Translations under genes and position numbers: made by a program | Part shown: piece after piece, positions 26,836 to 35,001 of the stretch | Layout: each line of letters starts with the position of its first letter | Position numbering within the stretch: the first letter of the stretch is position 1 | The notes under the pieces: model-generated | Databases searched by the model: none | What the model was told of the DNA's origin: nothing | Seen by the model: only the letters and a program-made list of their open reading frames with translations | Assembly: GCF_900167575.1 (NCBI RefSeq) | Contig: NZ_FUZP01000001.1 | Span: 1,550,001-1,614,000 of the forward strand | Length of the DNA: 64,000 nt | Source: Okibacterium fritillariae | Lineage (GTDB): Bacteria > Actinomycetota > Actinomycetes > Actinomycetales > Microbacteriaceae | Reading direction: 5' to 3'

Positions 26836-27948
26836 ATGACAGATGAAGTAGCAGGCGTTCTGGACCGGCAACCCACACTCCAGGCGATTACGTGGCTCCT
26901 TAGCCTCCGCAGGTTCGAGCAGTTAGACCTGAACCCGCCATATCAACGCAAAAGCGTCTGGACTCGCGGTGAAAAGCAGCGCTTCTTAGATACCATTTTC
27001 CGAAATTATCCGAGCCCAGCCATCTTTCTGCACAAAAGTCTCGACGACGAAGGAAACCCGACTTATCACGTCGTTGACGGCAAGCAACGGCTCTCAACAA
27101 TCCTTGATTTCGCAGATAACAAGTTGCGTCTGGCCAAGGATTTCGGTGACTCTCGCCTTGAGGGTGCAAACTGGTCGACTCTGGCCGACTTTCCGGCCGC
27201 GCGCAAAACTTTCTGGAATTACCAACTCACCGTCGAATTCATAGACGACGTTCATGAACCTCTTGTCAGGGAGATCTTCTCTCGACTCAATCAAAACGCT
27301 CGCAAGCTAGAACGCCAGGAATTGCGCCATGCGAGATTCGACGGTTGGCTTATCGACTTTGTCGAGTCCCAAGCAGCGTTGAGCATTTGGAAGGATTTGC
27401 GCGTCGTCACCGCGGCTAGATCAAAGCGGATGGCAGACATACAGATTCTGCTGGAGTTTGCCCAGTCCATCCTGCTGGGCTCCCCGGTCGGGTTCGACCA
27501 AGATGAACTGGACGCGTTGTGTGCGGCCTACGATGACGTCGAGACGGCGGAGGACTTCGATGCCGAAGAGTTCGTCGCCAAGTTCGACCGAGCGGCGCGA
27601 ACGTTAAGCCGGCTCAATGAACCATCTGGGATGATCTCCGCGCTTGCTGGTTCAAGAAACAATCTCTACTCATTATGGACATACCTAGCGTTGAATCCAG
27701 TCGATGATCCTGAGTTCGGAGTTTTGAGCCGAAAGATCAATTTCTTCTTCGCAGAGGTCGAACGATTGAAACAGGCAGAGAAAGAGGACCCGCAGCGGGA
27801 GCGTGGGCAGGATAACCGTCATATCCGCACCTACGTCCTCAACTCGGCAGGAGCCGCCACGGAGGAACCACAGCGGATCGAGAGGCATAGTGCGATTTCG
27901 GCCTACTTGCAGGAGAGTGAAATTGACAACGCCGGCGTCCTGGCGTGA
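26836..27948 (+). CDS. DUF262 (GmrSD-N-like) protein
   Basis: A 370-aa protein. The N-terminal DUF262 domain (about residues 15-200) has the PYQRKSVW segment and the hallmark DGKQRLSTIL (Asp81-Arg85), a ParB/Srx-like fold with NTPase/nicking activity in GmrSD and BrxU proteins. A second family motif, FSRLNQNARKLERQELRHARF, is near residue 150. The DUF1524 His-Asn-His nuclease domain that usually follows is absent; the remaining 170 residues are helical and unassigned. The ATG follows AGGGGGACTT, 22 nt after the methyltransferase stop. It overlaps the next gene by 26 nt. Confidence 0.88.
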   Translation: MTDEVAGVLDRQPTLQAITWLLSLRRFEQLDLNPPYQRKSVWTRGEKQRFLDTIFRNYPSPAIFLHKSLDDEGNPTYHVVDGKQRLSTILDFADNKLRLAKDFGDSRLEGANWSTLADFPAARKTFWNYQLTVEFIDDVHEPLVREIFSRLNQNARKLERQELRHARFDGWLIDFVESQAALSIWKDLRVVTAARSKRMADIQILLEFAQSILLGSPVGFDQDELDALCAAYDDVETAEDFDAEEFVAKFDRAARTLSRLNEPSGMISALAGSRNNLYSLWTYLALNPVDDPEFGVLSRKINFFFAEVERLKQAEKEDPQRERGQDNRHIRTYVLNSAGAATEEPQRIERHSAISAYLQESEIDNAGVLA

Positions 27949-28885
27949 GGCCTTCAGCGCTCAAAGAAAGCTCGGAGAACTTCTAGAAGCGGAGTTAGCT
28001 GAGCTCCTTCGTGGGGTGCCAAAGGGTTGGTACACCGAAACTCGAATCAAGGCGGAGTCGAGCTTCAATCAAAAGATCGAAACGGGGCTCGTAGAAAATT
28101 TCGACCGGCTGGAAGATTTCGTTGGCGGACTAATCGTGGTGCCGCTGCCGTCGGACGTCCCTCGGGCATTGGAGTACGTCTATCGCTTCTTCACGGTCGA
28201 ATATCGAAGGCCGCAGAACGACACAGATGCTGAAAGCAACGCGGCCGAGTTCCGTTTCAATGACATAAGGCTGTATGGTCACTTGACTGCGGATGATTCT
28301 CTTCCGTCGTCGCCACTTCAATCCATGGTCTTTGAAATACAAGTCAAGACCTTCTTTCAACACGCTTGGTCGACGGCTACCCATGACCTTGTCTACAAGT
28401 ACCCGAGCTTCAGCTGGTCCAGGAGCCGCGTCTCGGCTCAGGTCAAAGCAATTCTCGAGCACGCCGAGATGTCGCTGGCGGCGATCGACGAGTTGGAGCG
28501 GGTCGAAACGTTCACGAGGTCGGGCGAACCTGAAGCAACATTGAATAGATTCCTCCAAGTGGTCCGGGACCATTGGGACGACGACTTGCTACCCGCGAAC
28601 AAAAAGCGGATGACCGAGTCGCTGGCGATGTTGAGCGGTGCGCTTGCTTTCGGCCCCGAGGATATAAATCGTTTGCTCACCAGGGGACTGGCGGAGCTCG
28701 GAAGCCACCCGGATGGATGGTCTCCGTATCAATGCGTCGTGGACTATGCGAGCCGGTACGAACCTGAGAGCCTGCGAGCGGCGCTCTGCACGAAGCTGGA
28801 AAGACCCCGCGTCATTCATATCAACACGGATGTTTTGACTCGTCTGGGTCTGACACCGGAGGAAGCAGTTTCAGGTCATTTGTAA
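27923..28885 (+). CDS. RelA/SpoT-fold nucleotidyltransferase-like protein
   Basis: A 320-aa protein with a stand-alone RelA/SpoT synthetase fold. The ATP-binding spacing R-x-K-x3-S-x3-K is exact (Arg41, Lys43, Ser47, Lys51), the metal Asp is in RLEDFVGG (Asp65), and the catalytic Glu138 sits in FEIQVKTFFQHAWSTATHDLVYK. The G-loop YxSxH of (p)ppGpp synthetases is not seen; in its place is FRFNDIRLYGH. There is no hydrolase (HD) domain. A TTG at 27923 is chosen because AGGAG lies 7 nt upstream; GTG 27917 would leave almost no spacing. Product and substrate are unknown; relatives include alarmone synthetases and tRNA-modifying toxSAS toxins. Confidence 0.82.
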   Translation: MTTPASWREAFSAQRKLGELLEAELAELLRGVPKGWYTETRIKAESSFNQKIETGLVENFDRLEDFVGGLIVVPLPSDVPRALEYVYRFFTVEYRRPQNDTDAESNAAEFRFNDIRLYGHLTADDSLPSSPLQSMVFEIQVKTFFQHAWSTATHDLVYKYPSFSWSRSRVSAQVKAILEHAEMSLAAIDELERVETFTRSGEPEATLNRFLQVVRDHWDDDLLPANKKRMTESLAMLSGALAFGPEDINRLLTRGLAELGSHPDGWSPYQCVVDYASRYEPESLRAALCTKLERPRVIHINTDVLTRLGLTPEEAVSGHL

Positions 28886-28966
28886 AGATCGCGAGCGGCG
28901 CGTGTTACTGGTGCGATGCGTGGCCGATTCGGGCGCACGCCGTGTACTCGCGGCCCTCGACAAAAG

Positions 28967-29002
28967 CTGAGGGCCGCCCCGACGAATCGGAGCGGCCCTC
29001 AG
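28967..29002. terminator. hairpin terminator at the right end of the island, shared with glnA1
   Basis: CTGAGGGCCGC pairs with GCGGCCCTCAG, with an inner CCGA/TCGG extension. A further GCGGCCCTC copy at about 28950 can pair with the same left arm, giving an alternative hairpin. Confidence 0.8.
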
Positions 29003-29027
29003 GAACCGGCGAGCGGTCGTTCAGCGA

Positions 29028-30452
29028 CTAGACGCCGAAGTACAGCTCGTACTCGAACGGGTGCGGGCGCTGGGCCAGCGGCTTGATCTCGTTCTCGCGC
29101 TTGTATTCGATCCAGGTCTCGATGAGCTCCGGGGTGAACACGTTGCCGGCGAGCAGGAACTCGTGGTCGGCCTCGAGCGCGGCCAGGGCGCCTTCGAGCG
29201 TGGCGGGAACCTGAGGAATGCTCTTCGCTTCCTCGGGGGGCAGTTCGTAGAGGTCCTTGTCGACGGGCTCGTGCGGCTCGATGCGGTTCTTGATGCCGTC
29301 GAGGCCGGCCATGAGCTGAGCGGCGAACGCGAGGTACGGGTTGCCGGAGGCGTCGGGCGCGCGGAACTCGATGCGCTTGGCCTTCGGGTTGGTGCCCGTG
29401 ATCGGGATGCGGATCGAGGCCGAGCGGTTTCCGGCCGAGTAGACCAGGTTGACGGGGGCTTCGAAGCCGGGAACCAGACGGTGGTAGGAGTTCACGGTCG
29501 GGTTGGTGAACGCGAGCACGGCGGGGGCGTGCTTCAGCAGGCCACCGATGTACCAGCGAGCCAGGTCGGAGAGCCCGCCATAGCCGGCCTCGTCGTAGAA
29601 CAGCGGCTTGCCTTCGCTCCACAGCGACTGGTGGGTGTGCATACCCGAACCGTTGTCGCCGAAGAGGGGCTTGGGCATGAACGTTGCCGTCTTGCCCCAC
29701 TGGTCGGCCGTGTTCTTGACGATGTACTTGAACTTGAGGATGTCGTCGGCCGCATGCACCATCGTGTCGAAGCGGTAGTTGATCTCGGCCTGGCCGCCCG
29801 TGCCCACCTCGTGGTGAGCGCGCTCGAGGATGAGGCCCGCGTCGATCAGCTTGAGCGAGATGTCATCGCGCAGGTCGGCCTGCTTGTCGACGGGGGAGAC
29901 GGGGAAGTAGCCGCCCTTGTAGGGCGTCTTGTTGGCGAGGTTTCCGCCTTCTTCGACGCGGCCCGAGTTCCAGGCGCCTTCTTCGGAGTCGACGAAGTAG
30001 AAGCTCGAGTGCTGGTTCACTTCGTAACGCACGTCGTCGAAGATGTAGAACTCGGCCTCGGGGGCGAAGAACGCGGTGTCGGCGATGCCGGTCGAGGCGA
30101 GGTACTTCTCGGCCTTCTTGGCGACCTGACGCGGGTCCTTCGAGTAGACCTCACCGTTGCGCGGGTTGTAGATGTCGAACACCATGATGAGGGTGCGCTC
30201 GGCGCGGAAGGGGTCGACGTAGGCGGTCGAGACATCCGGGATCAACTGCATGTCGGACTCGTGGATGTTGGCGAAACCGCGGATGGAAGAACCATCGAAC
30301 AACTGGCCGACGGAGAAGAACTCCTCATCGACGGTCGAGGCGGGGATGTTGAAGTGCTGCTGCACACCAGGAAGATCGGTGAATCGGATGTCGAGGAATT
30401 TGACGTCCGTGTCTTTGATGAACTTGAGCACCTCGGAGGAATCACTGAACAT
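29028..30452 (-). CDS. glnA: glutamine synthetase type I
   Basis: A 474-aa housekeeping glutamine synthetase (GlnA1), making glutamine from glutamate, ammonia and ATP. It has [32 protein letters not shown], the ATP motif [14 protein letters not shown] region and NRSASIRIP. Tyr402 in DLYELPPEE is the adenylylation site, so GlnE encoded at 22.2 kb can control it. The ATG at 30452 ([11 protein letters not shown]) is the family start. It should lie directly against glnE in convergent orientation; the island separates them here. Confidence 0.96.
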   Translation of the reverse strand: MFSDSSEVLKFIKDTDVKFLDIRFTDLPGVQQHFNIPASTVDEEFFSVGQLFDGSSIRGFANIHESDMQLIPDVSTAYVDPFRAERTLIMVFDIYNPRNGEVYSKDPRQVAKKAEKYLASTGIADTAFFAPEAEFYIFDDVRYEVNQHSSFYFVDSEEGAWNSGRVEEGGNLANKTPYKGGYFPVSPVDKQADLRDDISLKLIDAGLILERAHHEVGTGGQAEINYRFDTMVHAADDILKFKYIVKNTADQWGKTATFMPKPLFGDNGSGMHTHQSLWSEGKPLFYDEAGYGGLSDLARWYIGGLLKHAPAVLAFTNPTVNSYHRLVPGFEAPVNLVYSAGNRSASIRIPITGTNPKAKRIEFRAPDASGNPYLAFAAQLMAGLDGIKNRIEPHEPVDKDLYELPPEEAKSIPQVPATLEGALAALEADHEFLLAGNVFTPELIETWIEYKRENEIKPLAQRPHPFEYELYFGV

Positions 30453-30588
30453 GGGAAGAACTCCAAATGGCTTCGTACCGAGCGGGGTGCGACATGCACC
30501 CAACCCGAGGCTATTGATAGGGCATTACCCCGCAGTGTCGCCCATGTTTCGGGCGTGTTACGAGTCGAAGGGCACGTAGACTTGAGCC

Positions 30589-31020
30589 GTGCCGAACCCC
30601 CCAAAGCCTAGCGTCCGCTTCGGAGACCTCCAACCGAGCAGCTATCCCGGGCAGCGTCTGGGCCTGCCCGAAGAGGGTGTGATGAGCATCGCTCGGCCGG
30701 GTCGCCGCATCTCGGCGTTCCTCATCGACAGCGCCATCTCGGCGCTCATCTCGTTCGCGTTCTTCAACTACGACACGTGGGCCACACTGCTCGTTTTCGT
30801 TGTCACGCAGATCGTTTTCATCCCGACGATCGGCGGCGGTCTCGGCCACCGTGCGGTCGGCATCCGCGTCGTCAAATTGGGCGGCGGATGGATCGGCGTC
30901 TGGCGTCCGGTCGTGCGCACCCTCCTCCTCTCCATCCTCGTTCCGGCCCTCGTCTGGGACTCGGACCAGCGTGGCTTCCACGACAAGGTCGCGGGCACGC
31001 TCCTCATCCGCAGCCGCTGA
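30589..31020 (+). CDS. RDD family membrane protein
   Basis: A 143-aa membrane protein with three hydrophobic segments (AFLIDSAISALISFAFF, TLLVFVVTQIVFIPTI, LLLSILVPALVWD). The RDD-family signature residues are in ARPGRRISAFLIDS (Arg, Asp) and the late DQRGFHDKVAGT. Function is unknown; the gene corresponds to Rv2219A beside glnA1. The GTG start at 30589 is divergent from glnA. Confidence 0.88.
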   Translation: MPNPPKPSVRFGDLQPSSYPGQRLGLPEEGVMSIARPGRRISAFLIDSAISALISFAFFNYDTWATLLVFVVTQIVFIPTIGGGLGHRAVGIRVVKLGGGWIGVWRPVVRTLLLSILVPALVWDSDQRGFHDKVAGTLLIRSR

Positions 31021-31144
31021 TCGCCTCGGAGCTGCGCGTGCCGCGGGCGGGCTCCCGTGAGACGTGCCGCGGAAAATTAGGAACCGTCTCATCTCTTGGT
31101 CGCAGGTTCGAATCGCGTGCGCTGCTCGCGGCTAACATGGATGG

Positions 31145-31372
31145 ATGACGAATCCTGCTGCGGTTGAAGACGTTCCCATCGGCGGGGACGACATCCGCCT
31201 CGGCCAGTTCCTGAAGTTCGCGGGGCTCCTCGATTCCGGTGGAAACGTCAAAGAGGTGATCGCCGACGGTCTCGTGACCGTGAACGGCGACGTTGATCGC
31301 CGCCGCGGGCGCCAATTGCAGGTCGGAGATATCGTCGGCTTCGAGGGCCACCGCGTCCGCGTCAGCCACTGA
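31145..31372 (+). CDS. S4-domain RNA-binding protein (YbcJ/RlbA-like)
   Basis: A 75-aa protein that is essentially one S4 RNA-binding domain: IRLGQFLKFAGLLDSGGNVKEVIADGLVTVNG...LQVGDIVGFEGHRVRV. Small S4 proteins of this type are thought to bind structured RNA or ribosomal subunits; no specific target is known. The ATG at 31145 is in a TGGATGGATG context. A hairpin terminator follows. Confidence 0.88.
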   Translation: MTNPAAVEDVPIGGDDIRLGQFLKFAGLLDSGGNVKEVIADGLVTVNGDVDRRRGRQLQVGDIVGFEGHRVRVSH

Positions 31373-31454
31373 GCTGAGCGCCCTCTATGCGCCGGTCAAA
31401 CGATGTGTCCGTAGACATTCTCGCCTCGCCTAGCCGCGACCCGGCCCCGCAAAC

Positions 31455-31488
31455 GAAGAAGGCCCGCCCTCTCGGACGAGCCTTCTTC
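31455..31488. terminator. bidirectional hairpin terminator between S4 and DUF4191 genes
   Basis: GAAGAAGGC and GCCTTCTTC form a 9-bp stem around a 16-nt loop that pairs partly. T-rich sequence flanks both sides. Confidence 0.75.
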
Positions 31489-31503
31489 TGATACTGAACT
31501 GGA

Positions 31504-32211
31504 CTAGCGGGCGCGCTGCGGGCGAGCCTTGAACGGGTCGACGCCCTTGGGGATCGGCATCTGCGTGCCGAGGGACGCGAGTCGGTTGGAGACGGCCAGC
31601 GCCTCGGGCTTGGTGAGCGTGTTCTTCACCTTGCGCACCGACTTGGCCAGCTTGTGCAGCTCGACCGAATCCTCGTCGGGGCCGACATAGAGCACCGTGA
31701 CGGGAACGTTCGGCAGAACGCGGTTGATCTTGCGCTTCTCGTCGTCGACGAGCTTGCGGGTGCGCGAGATGGGGCCTTCGCCCACGAGCACGACGCCGCC
31801 GCGGCCGACGGCACGGTAGACGGCATCCTGCGTGCGACCGTTGACGTTGACGGGCATTTCGCTGCCGCGCCAGCTGCGGGGGAGCGAGCCGCGGAACACG
31901 GCCCCGACGGCACCGGGCTGACCGGCGATCTGCCCATAGGCGGCACGCTCGGCGCGGCGACCCAAGATGAGCATGGCCGCCAGGATTCCGGCGAGCACAC
32001 CGGCGATCACCCAGAGGACGATGCCGAAGACGCTATCGCGCGAGAAGATGAGTGCCAGTGCCACACCGACGGCAACGCCGCCGAGGAAGCCGAGCAGCAT
32101 CGCCCAGACGACATTCGGGTCATAGCGGCGAGTCATCTGGAAGACCTGAGCCATCTGCTTGAGACGACCCGGCTCCTTCGCCTTCTTCGCGGGTTTTTCC
32201 TTACGTGCCAT
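31504..32211 (-). CDS. DUF4191 membrane protein
   Basis: A 235-aa protein with a Lys-rich N-terminus, two adjacent membrane helices (about residues 35-58 and 63-85) and a cytosolic C-terminal region with AYGQIAGQPGAVGAVF and GISRTRKLVDDEKRKINRV-type sequence typical of DUF4191 (Rv2219). Function is unknown. In M. tuberculosis it follows lipA; here the neighbouring lipB-lipA genes are missing. The ATG at 32211 is taken; the longer upstream frame has no family match. Confidence 0.9.
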   Translation of the reverse strand: MARKEKPAKKAKEPGRLKQMAQVFQMTRRYDPNVVWAMLLGFLGGVAVGVALALIFSRDSVFGIVLWVIAGVLAGILAAMLILGRRAERAAYGQIAGQPGAVGAVFRGSLPRSWRGSEMPVNVNGRTQDAVYRAVGRGGVVLVGEGPISRTRKLVDDEKRKINRVLPNVPVTVLYVGPDEDSVELHKLAKSVRKVKNTLTKPEALAVSNRLASLGTQMPIPKGVDPFKARPQRAR

Positions 32212-32329
32212 GGTGTCAAGGATACCGGCATCCGGCGCTTTCGCTCTGCACAGTTTGCGATCCTCGGTTTCGTCCACACCGTGATCGCCGACGGCGCAAT
32301 TCCGACCCCGTTGCGTGAGGCTGGGTGAC

Positions 32330-33418
32330 ATGACGGATGCTGCACCCCACCCCCTGCTCGGCTCCACTGTCCAGGGCTTCACGCCTCACGCTGTGCGCTT
32401 CACCTGGCCCTGCGCAACGGACTTCGATGCATCGCGGCCGCGGCGCCTGACGGATGATTCCGCGCCCGAGGTGCCGATGCGCCGGCGAGGTGCCGCGCGA
32501 CAGGCGCACGGGTGCGGCACGGCCCCGTTCGAGCACGTGCGAATCCGGGTGTGGCATGAGCCGGGAGCAACCGGGTCGCCGCCGGCACCCCCGTCGAGCG
32601 ACCCGCCCGTGCAGGCCCACCGAGCCCAAGCCTGGCTCTCACGTCACAGCATGATGCGTCGATTCTTGCGCAGACGGGGCTCGTCGTCCCGGGGCAGCCG
32701 CACGGCCGAGATTCGTGTCTTCGTGACGCCCTCGCCGCAGAGAACTCGACGGCACGAGCTCGACCTCGCATCGGACCACCGCATTCGAAGCGACATCATC
32801 GCTCGTCCGATCGTCCTGTCGACAACCGACCCGTCGATCGACGAACCCTTCGGCGGCTGTGAGGCCGCGATCTTTCCGGCGATCGGGAACGCGCTCATCG
32901 ACCTGCTTTCGCGAGACCGGAACGCTCGAGCTGACACCGTCCTCGCCGTCCTCGTTCCGCTGCTGAATGGCCTGATCGAGCTCGGCGAGTGCGGCTACCG
33001 GCCCCGACCGCTGGCGCTGGACGCCCTCGCGTGCGACGACTCCGGGCACATCGTGATTATCGATGCGGGACGGTTCTCGGTGTCGCGCGACGATCGAAGC
33101 GTCGCTGAGGCCGCACAAAATGCGGACGCGTGCGAGGCAACGCCCCAGGAGGCACTCGCGGTACTGGCCCCGGTCGTCGAGGAACTCTCGCGTTGGTGGC
33201 ACCGCGCGGGCAGTGAGGCCCGCCCGGGCGCACGACTGGCGGCCCGCTGGGCGTCGTGGTGCGACCAGATCGAGGGCGCGTCGGCACGAGCCACCCTCAC
33301 CCTCCTCGAGGCGCAACTCGTCGCCTGGCATGCGGAGGAGGTGCGATCCGCTCGCGCTACGCATCCCACGCATCCCGAGCACGACGAAGCGGCGCCCACC
33401 GAAGTGGACGCCGCTTGA
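32330..33418 (+). CDS. protein of unknown function, weakly kinase-like
   Basis: A 362-aa protein I do not recognise. Codon use is typical of the genome (GC-rich third positions), so it is probably real. The N-terminal 110 residues are Arg/Pro/Ala-rich. An ATG at 32652 (MMRRFLRRRG) could be the true start, since a more ordered region begins there. In the second half, a Leu-Gly segment followed by LALDALACDDSGHIVIIDAGRFS faintly resembles the catalytic and DFG loops of protein kinases, but no HRD is present. It sits on the opposite strand from its neighbours, where lipB-lipA would normally be. Confidence 0.55.
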   Translation: MTDAAPHPLLGSTVQGFTPHAVRFTWPCATDFDASRPRRLTDDSAPEVPMRRRGAARQAHGCGTAPFEHVRIRVWHEPGATGSPPAPPSSDPPVQAHRAQAWLSRHSMMRRFLRRRGSSSRGSRTAEIRVFVTPSPQRTRRHELDLASDHRIRSDIIARPIVLSTTDPSIDEPFGGCEAAIFPAIGNALIDLLSRDRNARADTVLAVLVPLLNGLIELGECGYRPRPLALDALACDDSGHIVIIDAGRFSVSRDDRSVAEAAQNADACEATPQEALAVLAPVVEELSRWWHRAGSEARPGARLAARWASWCDQIEGASARATLTLLEAQLVAWHAEEVRSARATHPTHPEHDEAAPTEVDAA

Positions 33419-33448
33419 CGGGATCGAACCGAGGAGTGGATCCTCCGG

Positions 33449-34939
33449 TTAGATGCCGAGGTCGTTCTGGAAGTTGCCGTCTTCGAGACGGTTCTTCACG
33501 GCCACGAGGAAGCGCGAGGCATCCGCGCCGTCGACGATGCGGTGATCGTAGGACAGGGCCAGGTAGACCATCGAACGGATGGCGATCGACTCGACGCCGC
33601 CGTTCGAGATGACGACAGGCTTCTTCGTGACGATGCCGGTGCCGAGGATGGCGACCTGCGGCAGGAAGACGACCGGGGTGTCGAACAGGGCGCCGCGCGA
33701 ACCGGTGTTGGTCAGCGTGAACGTTCCGCCGGCCAGCTCGTCGGGCTTCAGCTTGTTGTCGCGCGTGCGGGCCGCCAGGTCGGCGATCTGCGTGGCGAAA
33801 CCGTTGAGGTCGAGTGACGAGGCGTCACGGATCACGGGAGTGAGCAGGCCGCGCTCGGTGTCGACGGCGATGCTCAGGTTTTCGTGGTCGGGGTAGACGA
33901 TCTGGTCGCCATCGATCGTGGCGTTGATGACCGGGTAGGCCTTCAGCGCCTCGGTCGCCGCGAGGGCGAAGAAGGGCAGGAAGGACAGCTTGTTGCCGGT
34001 CTTGGAGTGGAACTCACCTTTCACCTGATCGCGGAACTGAGCGATCTTGGTGACGTCGACCTCGACGACGCTCGTGAGCTGAGCAGAGGACTGCATCGAC
34101 TCGACGGCGCGCTGCGCGACGACCTTGCGGAGACGCGACATGGGCTGCGTGGTGCCACGGAGGGGCGAGGTCTCGAGCGGCTTGCGCGCGGCCTCGGTGG
34201 AAGCGGCGGCCGGTGCAGCGCTCGATGTGGTCTTGGCCTTGGCAGCCTCGAGCACGTCTTCCTTGCGGATGCGGCCACCGACGCCCGTGCCGGAGACGGT
34301 CGACAGGTCGACGCCTTCCTGCTGGGCGAGACGACGCACGAGCGGAGTCACGTAGCCGGAGTTGCTGCCGTCGCCGGCCGGAGCCGACTGCTCGGCAGGG
34401 GCGGAAGCCGCGGGAGCGGACGACGCTGCGGACACCGGCGCCGGGGCCTCGGTGGGAGCCGACGGCGCGTTCGGGGCGGCGGGCTGAGCGGCGGCGCCGT
34501 AGGCGTTGCCCTTCTCGTCCTCGGCCTCGGGAGCGTCTTCGGCGGGCGCGGTCGCGGCCTCGTCGGCGGGCTGCTCGGTGGAGGGAGCCTCGGGAACGGG
34601 CTGCTCTTCGACGGGCGCGGGTGCCTCTTCGGCGGGTGCCGGCTCGGCTGCGGGTGCCTCGGCCTCGGGAGCGGATCCCTCGTCGGACGAGCCCTGGCTC
34701 GAACCGTCGCCGATCTCGACCAACGCGGTGCCGACCTCGACGGTCTCGTCTTCCTGGACCAGAATCTTCTCGATGACGCCGGCGACCGGCGACGGGATCT
34801 CGGTGTCGACCTTGTCGGTCGAGACCTCGAGCAGAGGCTCGTCGACCTCGACGCGATCTCCGACATTCTTCAGCCAGCGGGTGACCGTGCCCTCGGTGAC
34901 ACTCTCGCCGAGTGCCGGGAGGCTAACGGATTCGCTCAT
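33449..34939 (-). CDS. sucB: dihydrolipoamide acyltransferase E2 (SucB/DlaT type)
   Basis: A 496-aa E2 of 2-oxoacid dehydrogenase complexes. One lipoyl domain at the N-terminus has the lipoyl-Lys43 in [11 protein letters not shown] long Ala/Pro/Glu linker (about residues 85-195) and the E1/E3-binding domain ([12 protein letters not shown]...GRIRKEDVL) follow. The C-terminal catalytic domain has [12 protein letters not shown]. In Actinobacteria such an E2 serves the PDH complex with AceE, and possibly 2-oxoglutarate dehydrogenase. It is 62 nt downstream of lpdA. Lipoate attachment requires LipB/LipA or LplA, not seen in the window. Confidence 0.93.
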   Translation of the reverse strand: MSESVSLPALGESVTEGTVTRWLKNVGDRVEVDEPLLEVSTDKVDTEIPSPVAGVIEKILVQEDETVEVGTALVEIGDGSSQGSSDEGSAPEAEAPAAEPAPAEEAPAPVEEQPVPEAPSTEQPADEAATAPAEDAPEAEDEKGNAYGAAAQPAAPNAPSAPTEAPAPVSAASSAPAASAPAEQSAPAGDGSNSGYVTPLVRRLAQQEGVDLSTVSGTGVGGRIRKEDVLEAAKAKTTSSAAPAAASTEAARKPLETSPLRGTTQPMSRLRKVVAQRAVESMQSSAQLTSVVEVDVTKIAQFRDQVKGEFHSKTGNKLSFLPFFALAATEALKAYPVINATIDGDQIVYPDHENLSIAVDTERGLLTPVIRDASSLDLNGFATQIADLAARTRDNKLKPDELAGGTFTLTNTGSRGALFDTPVVFLPQVAILGTGIVTKKPVVISNGGVESIAIRSMVYLALSYDHRIVDGADASRFLVAVKNRLEDGNFQNDLGI

Positions 34940-35001
34940 GACCTTAACTCCTTCAAAAACCTAATTCGTGACTGTTTGTCTTGGTGCTTCTGTCGTTCGA
35001 C

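Noticed and set aside
27803-27922. Longer start for the RelA/SpoT-fold gene at 27803
   Set aside because: It would overlap the DUF262 gene by 146 nt, has no ribosome-binding site, and the extra residues are Arg/Pro-rich shadow sequence. The TTG at 27923 has AGGAG at 7 nt.
25301-28950. Possible direct-repeat attachment sites flanking the island
   Set aside because: Only a 7-bp match (TGGCCGA) was found on both sides, which is not above chance here. No integrase or transposase lies in the island.
31095-31120. tRNA-like T-loop GGTTCGAATC upstream of the S4 gene
   Set aside because: The flanking bases cannot form a T-stem and no anticodon arm or acceptor stem is present. At most it is a chance or highly decayed fragment.
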